Shown: positions 9,916 through 21,148 of the stretch, one piece after another
Position numbering within the stretch: the stretch's first letter is position 1
How the letters are laid out: the number at the start of each line of letters is the position of its first letter
From: Chionoecetes opilio
Taxonomy: Eukaryota; Arthropoda; Malacostraca; Decapoda; Majidae
Length of the DNA stretch: 64,000 nucleotides
Direction of reading: 5' to 3'
NCBI GenBank assembly: GCA_016584305.1
Contig: JACEEZ010021738.1
Location: 36,860 to 100,859 of the forward strand
Position numbers and translations under genes: made by a program
The notes under the pieces: generated by a model
The model's input: the letters and a program-made list of their open reading frames with translations, nothing else
The model's database searches: none
What the model was told of the DNA's origin: nothing

Positions 9916-12600
9916 CTATCCACCCTTATCCCACTCTCTACCAATTGGCCTCCATCGAGGTCCACCTATGATCCTGTTAGGGAGTGGGAGTATTCGTACC
10001 CCTGAACACAGGAGCAGACCGTAGCATGAGAAGGAGAGGCGACCCTCATCCAGGCGGCGCGGAGCTCCGTGGCTGGTGCTTTCTTTACTGACATCAAGTT
10101 CAACTAGTCTTGAGTAGAAGCTCCTAGTCATGGGGGCCATGCCGCCAGATGTGGTGAGACCAGGCGTGAAGGTGACCATGTCGACTTGCAGGATCCTATC
10201 GCCATAGGCCCTTACTTCTCCAGCTCTTTTCCTGTGGTGGACAGCCTCGAGGGAGAGCTGCACGATGGAGGCGGCCATCGGGTTCGAAGATCCGATGTCC
10301 AAAAGGTCCGCTGGCCCTCTGGTCCAGAATCCCGACACAGATTTCCACGCGAGCCTCAGGGGCGGTATTGCTTTCCTGTACCGCAGGAGTTCCCCATCTA
10401 GAGGCAGAAGGTTGCTTGTGGGAGACGTCGTGGCACAACTCCCTTAGGCATGCTGGCTGTCAGGTCCCTCCTTCGTCGTCCTGATACACACGATCCCCCG
10501 TTTTTGCACGTCATGGTGTGGTCTACGTTGTTGGGGATCCACACACACAGGGTTGGGCGTCCCTTCCACTGGCCAGCCGTCTCAAGCCACGGCAAACAGG
10601 GGGGGGGGGGGGGGCAAATTCCTTGTTTTGTTGAGGTTGAAGCCTTTGCTCTTGATTGGTAGGGATGTTATCCGTTTGGACGCTCCCGTTCCTGTGCGAT
10701 GTGATTTTTTCTCACGGTGTCTGGAGGCAGGATGGTCGAAAGGTGTTTTCAGGCTGTTCTTCTGCCTTGCTGCCTGTCCTCGTGAGATCGTTTCTTTGCG
10801 CAGCGATCACACTTTTGTCGATTTCCCTTGTTGCGTCTGACGATGCTCATTCCGTGAGGACCGGTAGGTTGATGGAGTTGAGGTTCTCCACCTCAGCCAC
10901 CTTCTCAGGGAGGTGATGTTCCCCCTCCCGCTAGGCTTGGATGGAGTTCGAGCAACGCCCTACGCGTCATTCCCCGGACGGGAGATCTCAGTAACGCTGT
11001 ATGAAGGGTTCTTTATAGTTCCTCCCTCGTTCTGAGGAGAGGGCTTGATTTCGCGGATGGTGCGCATGACGAAGTTCCCCCATGTTGCAGGCCATGCGTG
11101 TATGCCCGCGTAGGCTGCGTGAGGCTCGGTCTTGGCATGGCTGACAGGACATCCGACCTCGGTGCCCACTCAGACACTTTCTCTTCCGACGTCACTCCTT
11201 CTTATACTCCCTCTGTTTCCAATAACAGGAGCCAAGTGCGCTGTCTTCCTTCTTACCACACAACTTCCACTGCCACTGAAGATGTTTACAGTCCCCGTCA
11301 TAGTGCTCTGCTTGACGCTGAGGAAGGATTTAGCGGCGTGGGTGTGTATCCTAGGTAGGGCCATTGGCCTTATTACACCCCCACCAGGTGGCTTAGGGTC
11401 CTGTAATTTGCCGGCCCCTGACAGGTCGCGCTATGCACCTGCTTCCCCTTGGTTTTTTCAAACGCAATCACGATTGAAGGACTGACATTCCAAGGCGTAC
11501 ATGCCATGGCCACATGGGTCCCTTGAGTGTTCCTTCCCTTGACTCTAGACACCCTAGCCTATTGCTACCCTCGCTAGGTTACTATAAATTAGAGGGTTCA
11601 CTATAAGTGTATCGCGTATGTAGCCAGGAAGGCACTTGATTTTTTATTTATGAAGCATTGTTTTTTTCTGTTGATGGAGTTTAAAACGCGTTTCTTGCGT
11701 CCCTAACGAACCGCTTCACAGTCTTTTTGGGCGAAGATCTCCCTCATGGCGTGGATGGCTGCTTCCCCTCCTCCTGTTGCTCCTGCGCATACCTGGAGGT
11801 TCCCCCGCCGCCCTCCTCACATCCTCCTTGACTACAGCATGATTCTTTACCCACGGACGCAGTCGGGGGGGTATGACTTCGCCAATGCAATTGGGTCTGC
11901 ATCCTGGCTCTTGTCCAGGGGAATGAGGCGCAGGCTGTGACAGGTGCGTCCGAGATGGTTGACAAGTGGTGGTGACAAGTTTCCTTGTGCTAGTGCTGCG
12001 AGAGCATGCAAAGGTCACTTGTGCCACTGCCCCAAATTGGTGCTGCTCAGGCAGGCGACGCCACCCTCCTTTCGCGTCCAGGCCTGAGGGACCAGCAGTG
12101 CCATGTGTCCCCCTGGAGGGATTTCTTCACACCATTTCCCCCCGTGATCATACTCGTAAATGACACTGTTCGGGGTATGTGCATGCCCTGCAGTCTGATC
12201 CGGTTAAGTCGCTGGGAGGAGGATGTTTTTTCCTACCAGCTGTCTGATGTTTCCCTTGGGATGGCAACACAGCGGGCAACCGCCGGACTCATTCCGTTGA
12301 GAGCCCGCGTGCCGATGACACTTCCTTGTCGCATCCTGTCGGCAAAGCTACGGCTTTATCCTCTTCTCTTGACGGTTGATGAGGGTCTCAGCAGTCTCTT
12401 ACCTGTATGGCCCTGGCCTCCTCCAGGGCTTCGTCTCGTTTGTTTTCAATCCACAGTTCCACTCTTCTGAGACTGCCTTTTCGTTTTCAATTGCTTGCTC
12501 TTCTTGTGTGTCTTTGAAAGAAAAGCTTTGCAACAGAATGAGCAGTTTTGATGGCAACGGTGAGAGAGGCGTGTCGAGTTTGTAGTAGGTGAGGAGGTCA
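9916..12600 (-). pseudogene. Degraded reverse-transcriptase ORF of a retroelement
   Basis: Read on the minus strand from about 12400 down to 9916, RT-like blocks appear in shifting frames: RLIPLDK, RPNCIGEVIP with AVVKEDVRRAAG (near 11850), QVCAGATGGGEAAIHAM and VRDARNAF (near 11680-11790; an RT motif-A-like Asp), then EPHAAYAG...NFVMRTIREIKP (near 11050-11130), and finally SGGMAPMTRSFYSRL with GRLSFSCYGLLL (near 10020-10140). These blocks recall an RT family with a DASNAFN-type motif A that is common in invertebrate genomes. I cannot place it in a clade. Many frameshifts and stops make it non-functional. The local G+C is higher than in the flanks. Confidence 0.5.
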
Positions 12601-12644
12601 GCCATTTCCTTGTGATTTTGGTGGTTGGCCAGTCATTTTGGTGG

Positions 12645-13205
12645 TCAAAGAGGTTGCTTGTAGACCCTTCCAGCTAGCTCGCGGTAGGTTGCCACCCATA
12701 ATGGTTTTTCAGCCTCTGTCAGATCCTTCCATATGGCGTTCACATCTCCGGTTTTCATTTCTTGCCCGTGCCAGGGTTGGGTGGTGGCGGTGGCGTGTCG
12801 GTGCGGTGGTGGTGGCGGCGGCGAGGTGGGGGGTTTGCGGCTGCGGACAAAAAAAGGGGGAGGCGGCGGCGGCAACTGCATTGGTGGTGGCAGTTGGCAC
12901 AGGCCGCCACCGCTCACCTCCTCTGTCTCCCTCGCTTGCTGCTGCTCCTCATCTCGCTGGGGATCCTGGCCGTTGTTTGGTCTCACTTCCTCCCTCTCCC
13001 GCCCGGGGGTCCCACAACGTCCCCAGGGGTCCTTGCACCGGTCTCCTTTCATACAGGATCTACATTTTTCTGCCTGTTCTCGCACACCAACACTGTTGCA
13101 TTTATTATCCTGTTTAGGTGCATATACAACATCTCGTCCGGGTGAATTAGCATTGGCTAGATAGGCATTACAGCAATGGGTCACAAAAATCGGCGCCGCC
13201 AGCAC
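12645..13205 (-). pseudogene. Pro/Gln-rich open frame upstream of the degraded RT
   Basis: A 186-residue minus-strand frame has a Cys-containing N-terminal part (CRSCMKGDRCKDPWGRC), a Gln/Glu-rich block, a poly-Pro stretch (PPPPPPFF) and a C-terminal block (AIWKDLTEAEKPLWVATYRE). It is co-oriented with, and just 5' of, the degraded RT, so it may be that element's N-terminal or nucleic-acid-binding region. The poly-Pro part arises from GGC/GGT triplet repeats (12780-12890), so chance openness is also possible. Confidence 0.3.
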
Positions 13206-13525
13206 ACAATGGAACAGAATGTTTGTAGCAGTATTAGGGTAATAGTTATTATTGGAATCGATATTTACTGACGTTTAACATTATATGTAATGTCTGATTT
13301 GCCAACAGCGCTTAAACACAGCTGATATATAAATGACAATCGGGTGTATGGTAGCAGTGATTTTTAATTCTACAACTATATAAACAGCAATGGTCACAAA
13401 TATCCGGCCCGACAGGCAACAACCATGGTACAGAATGTTTGTAGCAATATTAGCAGTATTAGGGTAATAGTACTATTGGAATCAGAATATTAATGACGTT
13501 TAACATTATAGTAACTGGTACAATA
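13155..13525 (+). repeat. Diverged tandem duplication of about 135 bp (two units)
   Basis: The unit CAGCAATGGGTCACAAA...GAACAGAATGTTTGTAGCA...TATTAGGGTAATAG...TGACGTTTAACATTATA occurs at about 13170-13290 and 13385-13515. The second copy has a small internal duplication (AATATTAGCAGTATTAG). Confidence 0.65.
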
Positions 13526-13734
13526 ATAACATCAACAACAATCACAGCAATAATGAGAACAATTGTCCCCAATGATAAGCAATATTAATGATACAGTTTG
13601 TTTTGTAGAATAGTAGTGGTTTTAATGTAAAGTTATATTGAACTCAATTTGTTAATGATATTTAACTAGACATGCCTTGCGGTCATTTTAAATAAAAATT
13701 ATTATTATTATTCTTACTTTTAATAGGTACTCAC

Positions 13735-13761
13735 GTGGTACTACTACTACTACTACTACTG

Positions 13762-13794
<33 letters not shown>

Positions 13795-13887
13795 TTACCA
13801 CCTTCTACTACCGCAATTTATAAACTCTTCGAACCGTCAACCAACATTTTATATCGACTACAATGCCTCATCATCACCATCACAAGA

Positions 13888-13922
<35 letters not shown>

Positions 13923-13952
13923 GACGACGACGACGACGACGATATCGTCTTC

Positions 13953-13995
<43 letters not shown>
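13735..13995 (+). repeat. (ACT)n arrays, (ACG)n and a 35-base A run
   Basis: (ACT)n at 13738-13800 and 13887-13922 passes into (ACG)n at 13920-13942, then an A run at 13958-13992. The open frame across it (poly-Leu, poly-Thr, poly-Lys) is a repeat artefact. Confidence 0.9.
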
Positions 13996-13997
<2 letters not shown>

Positions 13998-14199
13998 AAG
14001 TCCACGACTATTTGGCTTCAGAGTGAATGACTCGGAGCTATCTACAGACTATCACACCCCCTGCTACTATTACTACTATCCCAGACCACCTTCCTAACAC
14101 CTGCTACCACTTGCTGTCTCCGTTTCTGCCACTTTGTAATGGTTTGGAAATCCTAAAACAGACCAAAAATCTCAATTAAACTGTTTTACACCAATGTTA

Positions 14200-14460
14200 C
14201 AACCACCACTACTACTTCCACCACCCCTGCTACTACCACTACTACTTCCACCACCCCTGCTACTACCACTACTACTTCCACCACCCCTGCTACTACCACT
14301 ACTACTTCCACCACCCCTGCTACCACCACTACTACTTCCACCACCCCTGCTACTACCACTACTACTTTCTCTCCATCCCTGCTACTACCACCACACCACA
14401 CCCCTGCTACTACCACCACACCACACCACTGCTACCACCACTACCACCACATCACACCAC
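14200..14460 (+). repeat. 30-bp minisatellite, about five copies, with degenerate tail
   Basis: A 30-bp unit (CTACTACCACTACTACTTCC followed by ACCACCCCTG) repeats in register from about 14229 to 14370. One unit has CTACCACC. It decays into TACCACCACACC repeats to 14460. A C run follows at 14545-14562. Confidence 0.85.
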
Positions 14461-14936
14461 TGTAAGCCTACCACACAACCACGACAACCATTCTTTGACC
14501 GCTGGGCCCCTTCACTGCCGCTCTAGGGACACACTGGTACAGCCCCCCCCCCCCCCCCCCGCTACCACCACCACCTCCCAGGGCCGCCCACACAGATACC
14601 TGTACTGGCACTGACTAGGCGATATTAAACTATCGCTATTATACTGAATTCGGTACCGTAACACGTAATTTATGCAAAGATGCCAGCAGTGGATGTTGCT
14701 GGTACATCATTTATTTCTGTTTATCATCAGAATCATCGTATAATGCGAGCACAGCCCTACACATGACAGGAGAAAACGCCCCTTCCCCTTGCCTCGAGAA
14801 CTCCCACTCCCGCAGCCACTGTCAATACATGGCATACATCTGATCGTCTTTGGAGAAAGCTGTACTTGTGTTATTCAAGGATCAGTCCTTTTCTAAGGTT
14901 CTGTGTATAGTGCTGAGAGGAAGAAAAGGGTAAATG

Positions 14937-15340
14937 TTTACACTAGGACCGAAACTGCCTACACAATTGGGAGTGTGGTTTCTGTTCACCTTATTGGATT
15001 CTAAGAAACATTCTCTCTGTGAACTTCCGTTGCAAATCACTACTTTCGGAGATATAAGACGTTTTTAATAGGAAGGAGTGTACAGGAGTTATGACAATTA
15101 AACTAACTAACCCCACCTTTTAACTCACTAAACTAACCTAACCTAACCCCACGCTTTAACCTGCTAACTAAAGCCAAATCCTCATTAACAAGTGTCCGCA
15201 GCAAGGGAAGAACAGAGCCGATCAGGTCACAAGAGGAAGAAGAGTATGGCGGACGTAAACACTTGTCTCTCGCCTCCCTATAAACAACATGTCATATCTC
15301 CAAAAGTAGTGATTTGCAACGGAAGTTCATATAGTCCGGT
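14937..15340 (+). repeat. Dispersed repeat family copy (TTTACACTAGGACCGAAA end)
   Basis: The block starts TTTACACTAGGACCGAAACT and later carries CTCCAAAAGTAGTGATTTGC. The same modules occur in inverse order at 43060-43460, in part near 42085-42150 and near 50995-51050. Within this copy TTTGCAACGGAAGTTCA appears as an internal inverted duplication (15025-15050 against 15305-15330). It is probably a non-autonomous mobile element. It contains CTAACCTAACC telomere-like runs. Confidence 0.55.
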
Positions 15341-16200
15341 GGCCAAACCCCATATATAGGCTGAACCTTTGAATTTGTGGTGCATAATTATTCTTTACGG
15401 ATTTTGATAGCCTGAAACCTCTAGTTTTGGAATCTGTCGGGTGCAACTTTTGCATCCTTGAGTATTTTGCAAAAATGACGACTGAAGATAGGAATGGGAA
15501 TCACTGTTTGGGACTGAACATTTGAGGTAGGGGTAATAATAAACGGGCATAGATCACACATGTACAGACCTTTGACAATTTTTTATTAACAAAATGTTCG
15601 TATTGATTAGCTTTATCACCTCAAACTAATGATATATGAATTTCGTCAACAATAAGGTCATAGGAGGTCAAAAGGTCACAATTTTTGACGTGAAAATTAA
15701 ATTCGACGAGCTGACTTTGGCCTTTTCCTTTTACTGATACATATTTACATGCTGCTGCGTCATAAATATGGACATGGGTAAGCCAAAAAAAAACTGCGGC
15801 AATTTTGTTTTAGCATCGAATTGTTGTTTGTCTGTTGTTTCTATCAATTAGTGTTGATATTTAGTGATATACTGTGCAATGCAACGGTAACTTTTAAAGC
15901 TTACACTGGGGTGTTTTTAGTCATTGTGTTATCTAAGGTAGTTTTCTATTTAGGGGCTTCTATTTGTATGAAATGAGAATTATAAATTTTTGGAATCTTT
16001 ATTTTAGTCTACTTTACTCTAACCTAACTCCAACCTAAAAGGTTGACTAATATAATAATATTAGTCAACCTTTTTTAGTCTGCTTAGATTATTTTTATCT
16101 AACAATTATTGATCGTTATGTTATTCATCGACAATGAAATAAAGAATGGTATTATTTGATAACAATTGCTACAGCTTAGGGGCTTTTTGTGGGTTTAGGG
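15341..16200. other. Non-coding stretch with a perfect hairpin
   Basis: No coding motif is seen in this AT-rich stretch. The only structure noted is the 17-bp-arm hairpin at 16037-16074, listed separately. Confidence 0.5.
16037..16074. repeat. Perfect inverted repeat (17-bp arms, 4-base loop)
   Basis: AAAAGGTTGACTAATAT (16037-16053), AATA loop, ATATTAGTCAACCTTTT (16058-16074). It lies about 130 bp upstream of the transposon ORF remnant. It could be a transposon end or an intergenic hairpin. Confidence 0.8.
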
Positions 16201-16204
16201 GTCT

Positions 16205-17310
16205 TAACAGCTAGCCTTGCAGATTATGTGCTTGCCAAGATGACAGTTTCGAGCAACGTATTTGTAGTGTTTGACAAATATCACAAGAAAACCATCAAGA
16301 GCTGCACGATCTGCTGGAGTGCAGCATTGAAAGGAACATGTCATTACGCTGACAACGCCAATTCCCTCCCGAGACACGTTGTTCTCAATGTGGCACACAA
16401 CAAGGAGCAGCTCATTGAGATGATTACTGAGGAACTTCTAGATAGAACGCAAGGACTCCGGTTACCAAACAGACTTGTTGTCACAGGGAAAGCTGATACT
16501 CCTGTTGAAGTCTGGCAAGGTGTACGAGTGGAGAGATCAGATTTGCAAACTAACCATGAAGAAGCAGACGTCATCATTCCACACCAGGTTGTACACTGTA
16601 CAGTTTGTTTCTAACACCAGAAAGACTATTAAAGTAATCTCAGATGACACAGACGTGTTTGTATTGCTTGTGCATTAGTATACCACTACTGTCAACTCTC
16701 TGTATGCCTTGTCATGGAACCGACTTCTCCTGAAAGGACTTCAGTGAACATTGGAGACACCGTAATAAAACACCAGGCTATTGTCCCACAGCTGCTGGCA
16801 GCACATGCGTTGACAGGATGCGACACAGTTGGTTGCTATTTTGGAATTGGAAAAATCAAAGCAGTTAAAGTCCTAAAGGCAGGATATAAACTGGACAGCA
16901 TAGGACAACCTGAAGCCCAACACGAGACAATAATTCGAGAAGCAACCCAGTCTATTGCAGCATGCTATGGAGAGAAAGTTGGACCAAACGACAGCATGTC
17001 AGATATCCGATACAGACATTGGATCTCCAGCATGGGCAAAAAAAGTGCTGCGTCAGTTCACCAACTGAAAACACTTCCTCCTACAAGTGAAGCGTTTGTC
17101 GAGAACGTGAAAAGGGCACATTTTCAAGCATGCATTTGGAGGTCGGCACTGACTGGCGAGACACCAGATGTGGACCCTCTGGAGAACGGTTGGGTATCTG
17201 ATGACGATTTCGGTGTATTAATGCCAGTGACCCTCCCACCACAAACGGAAATTGCTCCAGCAGCTGTTATGAAGCTGATCCAATGTGGCTGCTCAAGCGA
17301 ACCCAGCTAA
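16205..17310 (+). pseudogene. Transposon-borne protein with PIN/FEN1-like acidic motifs, frameshifted
   Basis: Frame one (16189-16614) reads ...FDKYHKKTIKS...NKEQLIEMITEELL...RLVVTGKADTPVEVW...NHEEADVII. A second frame continues TIKVISDDTDVFVLLVH to a stop at 16677. A third (16714-17310) continues TVIKHQAIVPQLLAAHALTGCDTV...YFGIGKIKAVKVL. The HEEAD, SDDTDVF and GCDTV acidic motifs in this order resemble PIN/FEN1-type nuclease domains in proteins spread by transposons in invertebrates. That similarity is recalled, not computed. At least two frameshifts near 16580-16690 break it. The C-terminus runs into the terminus of the next element at 17302. Confidence 0.5.
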
Positions 17311-17984
17311 CCATCACCGGCGGGCCGACGTAGGCCGTAGAGCGGCGAACGGCGGCCGCCGGCGGCAAATTTACCTCCGTTAGCCCTCCGAAGGCCCGCT
17401 GGTGTATTTTCAGACGGGATAATTTACCATGTTGAAAATTAATGTACAGAATTTCAAGAATTGAATATTTCTATGTGTAAACATTTTGAAACAATAGTTA
17501 TATGATTATCTTGATGTAGTATTACATCAGTAGTGACAAGCAGCGGCAACTTGACGTCAATCCTCCGGAGGCCCGCTGGGCGCTGGTACGTATTTGTAAG
17601 TGGGAAATATTCATTTCATATTATATATATTATCTCAGTAATATACATAGTATCTCAATATCGGTACCATCACTATTATTAGGCCTGTTCAAGCTATTAA
17701 AAATTGTTATAAAAGTTTTTATAATAGTTTATAGAAATTATAATATTTCAGTTTATTTCAAATATTTCCAGTTTAATCAGGAACACCGAGAGATACATAG
17801 AAATAAAAATGAGATACGTACATAGGAAGGAGTTTACATGAAAAAGGTTATCAGTTTGTCTGTGTGTGTAGCTAGTATCATATAAAAATAACACTTAATT
17901 GATTAACCGCGGCGAAGATTATTACGGAATAACACAAGGTCATATTTTCCCTATTTCATACTTCGAACATATTACAACATATCA
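17302..17984 (+). mobile_element. Truncated copy of the CCCAGC-ended DNA element
   Basis: It starts CCCAGCTAACCATCACCGGC and is nearly identical to the first 680 bp of the full element at 18645-20226. It ends at the N base at 17985, where LINE sequence begins. It cuts into the end of the preceding transposon ORF. Confidence 0.8.
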
Positions 17985-17985
17985 N
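17985..17985. other. Ambiguous base (N) at an element junction
   Basis: The N falls exactly where the truncated CCCAGC element ends and the minus-strand LINE begins. The junction may be an assembly join. Confidence 0.9.
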
Positions 17986-18644
17986 GACGGTCCCCTTTCC
18001 CTTTCCAGATAGGGACGACCAGCCACCTTTTCCAGTCAGGAGGAATGGTATCTGATTTGCTACACGGCAGTCAGATCAGCATGCAACCTGCGGATCATGG
18101 CCTCACCCCCAGCTTTGAGGAGCTCCGCACTGATATTACAAACACCAGCTGCCTTTCCACCCCTCAACTTTGCTACAGCCTCTCTGACCTCGTCAAGAGA
18201 GGGTGCGGTTTCGTCAATGGGAGGATCGGCATCCCCTGCCTGTAACCCAGTGGTGTGAAGCTGCTCAATTGGAGGGTCCACCGTGAACAACTGCCCAAAG
18301 TACTCAGCCCAACGAGCCATCTGCCCATCCATGTCCGACACGAGGCGCCCATCTGCTGTTCGAATAGCACTCGCCCGAGAAGGAGACTTGGAACGGAGCT
18401 TCTTCAGGGTTCGGTAGGCGGGTCGGAGGTCATTAGCGTTCAAATGACCCTCGACATCCTCAGCGAGACTCCTGACATACCTTTCCTTGTCTCTCCCCAG
18501 GAGGGTTCTAGTCCGGCGTGACAGAGCCCTGTGCTGGTCCTGATACCCAGCCAGCCTGGCAGCGCGACTTTCCTCGATTTTCTCCAGCGTCTCCGTCGAG
18601 ACAAAACCACGCCTTGACCTCGGGCGCTCCCCAATACACTCCTT

Positions 18645-20226
18645 CCCAGCTAACCATCACCGGCGGGCCGACGTAGGCCGTAGAGCGGCGAACGGCGGCC
18701 GCCGGTGGCAAATTTACCTCCGTCAGCCCTCCGAAGGCCCGCTGGTGTATTTTCAGACGGTATAATTTACTATGTTGAAAATTAATGTACAGAATTTCAA
18801 GAATTGAATATTTCTATATGTAAACATTTTGAAACAATAGTTATATGATTATCTTGATGTAGTATTACATCAGTAGTGACAAGCAGCGGCAACTTGACGT
18901 CAATCCTCCGGAGGCCCGCTGGGCGCTGGTACGTATTTGTAAGTGGGAAATATTCATTTCATATTATATATATTAACTCAGTAATATACATAGTATCTCA
19001 ATATCGGTACCATCAATATTATTAGGCCTGTTCAAGCTATTAAAAATTGTTATAAAAGTTTTTATAATAGTTTATAGAAATTATCATATTTCAGTTTATT
19101 TCAAATATTTCCAGTTTAATCAGGAACACCGAGAGATACATAGAAATAAAGATGAGATACGTACATAGGAAGGAGTTTACATGGAAAAAGGTTATTAGTT
19201 TGTCTGTGTGTGTAGTATCATATAAAAATAACACTTAATTGATTAACCGCGGCGAAGATTATTACGGAATAACACAAGGTCATATTTTCCCTTATTTCAA
19301 TAACTTCCAACATATTATCAACACATATCAATACTCAACGGTACACCTAATATGGAATATGTAGATGATGGAGTTAACATATGAATAATATCATGATTTA
19401 GAATAGAATATTATTTGAAAATTTTTCCCAGCTATCAATGCACTAAACTGCCAGACGTACGATAGCCATTACAAAGGGTTAAAAACCCACAAAAGGCCTA
19501 AATTGTCACCCTTAACCAGTCGATAACATAATGAGAGCTTAGTTATAACATGTTTTCGCTCCTTCATTATATCGAAATAAACTGAATAATATAAATAATT
19601 GCAGTACGACACGTTTTTTTAGGAATTCCTTGACGGCGCCTGGCACTGTGTCTGAGTGAAAATAATCAGTTAGTTGGAAAACGCACGAGTGGGTGGATGT
19701 TGTTATGTTGTTCGCCGCAACCTATATCCTTCTACATGGCTGTTCACGCCGTTCAGTGATCCACGTACACCAGCATGTAAACTCAATAACGAAAATGTTT
19801 TTTGTACTTATGAAATAAACAATGTCCGTAGCAATTATGATCCTAGCAATCTCCTTTTCATCGTATTACTGGATAACGACACAGGAATATTTCTGGTCAA
19901 ATTTTCTAAGCATATTGCATTATATAGTAATGTTTTTATAAGTGTTGAACAGCCCATTAGTCTATTAATCGGCTAATGGGTTGTGCAACACCCCTTAAAA
20001 CATTACTATATCTGCAATATACCTAGAAAGTATAACCATAAATATTCCTCAATCAGTTAATATAACAGCGGCAAATGGTCATATGCCCTACGGCGGGCCG
20101 CTGGGAGCGGCCCGCCGGTGAGCCTCTGAGCAAATTCCCACCGGCCCTACGTCGTACACTTCCGTCGGGCCGCCGATAAGACATACGGAGGGCCTCCGGA
20201 GGCCCTCCGTCTTTGTGTTTGCTGGG
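18645..20226 (+). mobile_element. Complete 1,582-bp non-autonomous DNA element with CCCAGC ends
   Basis: Ends are CCCAGCTAACCATC (left) and GTGTTTGCTGGG (right), with TT on each side (18643-18644, 20227-20228), consistent with a 2-bp target duplication. Removing it restores the LINE sequence found at 30770-30785 and 56570-56590. Both ends are G+C-rich with GCGGGCC and GGCCTCCGGAGGCC motifs, including a perfect 26-bp palindrome at 20185-20210. The interior is AT-rich and shows no transposase. A 2-bp TSD is known for few superfamilies (ISL2EU and Tc1/mariner TA among them); I do not assign one. Confidence 0.8.
20185..20210. repeat. Perfect 26-bp palindrome
   Basis: The sequence from ACGGAGGGCCT to AGGCCCTCCGT is its own reverse complement over 26 bases. 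It lies just inside the right terminus of the 18645-20226 element and may be a subterminal transposase site. Confidence 0.85.
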
Positions 20227-20477
20227 TTGGCAGCCTGTAGAGTTTCACGTTTGAAGGTATCCCACAGTTCTACAGGGTCCCCGAGAGCACCAAACACATC
20301 AAACCGATTTGAGACTGCCACCGCATACTCATGAGCACATGTCAAGTCCTTCAGTTTCTCAAAATGAAACACAGTATGGTTACCTCTTGAGATTCTTCTG
20401 GACTCGACATGAAGCTTAAGTGTAGCAACAACAAGTCTGTGATCTGTTCCAAAGAACTCAGCACTCCGGTAAACCCT

Positions 20478-21148
20478 TCAGTTCTGGAGGATCCTCCAAC
20501 GAGTACTAACGAGGATGTGGTCGATCTCCTTAGCTACCCCTCCGGCATTACTATACCATGTCCAGCGGTGCAGCTTTGGTCTCTGATACCAAGAACCTGC
20601 AATTCTCAACCTTCTGGACCTTGCAAAGTTCAGAACCAGAGCACTGTTGGTGTTTCTGGTACCGGAGCCATGAGGACCAACACATAACTCGTAGCCATCT
20701 CTCACAGGGCCAGTAGTAGCATTGAAGTCGCCCAAGACAATGAGTGTGTCCCGAGGAGGACACGGGTCTAATACAGAGTCGAGTTTGGCGTAGAACATCT
20801 CCTTCTCTTCAGTTTTACGCATCTCGGTAGGAGCGTACACTGCAACAAGAGACATGAAACCCAGAGTGTGTTTCATCCTCACCCGCATTATGTACGCTCA
20901 TCAACCGGAGTAACCTCAACAACTGACGGCTGCAGTTTGCTGGAGATGCCTATAACTACTCCCCGTTCACGGTGACCATTGCTCATGCCGGACCAGTAGT
21001 AGGTGTAACCCCCACTGCTAGTCTCGCCACTGCCAGGCCTCCTTGTCTCAGAGAGTCCCACTATATCCACCCTTAGCCTACTGAGCTCGCCCGATAGGAG
21101 AGGTAGTCGATGATCGTCTGAGAGGCACATAACGTTCCACGAGCCCAC
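20478..21148 (-). pseudogene. LINE endonuclease domain (exonuclease-endonuclease-phosphatase fold)
   Basis: The minus-strand frames 20888-21148 (GSWNVMCLSDDHRLPLLSGE, VDIVGLSETRRPGSGE, YWSGMSNGHRERGVVIGI) and 20478-20888 (VAVYAPTE, LIVLGDFNATTGPV, TWYSNAGGVAKEIDHILVS) follow the order of apurinic-type LINE endonucleases. The NV, SETR, YAP and GDFNA blocks are the active-site elements; the terminal SDH/TDH block follows at lower coordinates. The two frames meet at 20888 with a stop/frame change. Such domains nick target DNA to prime reverse transcription. Confidence 0.65.

Noticed and set aside
14186..14526. Pro/Leu-rich and Val/Gly-rich open frames
   Set aside because: They arise from the 30-bp minisatellite; no start context or conservation, and both strands are open.
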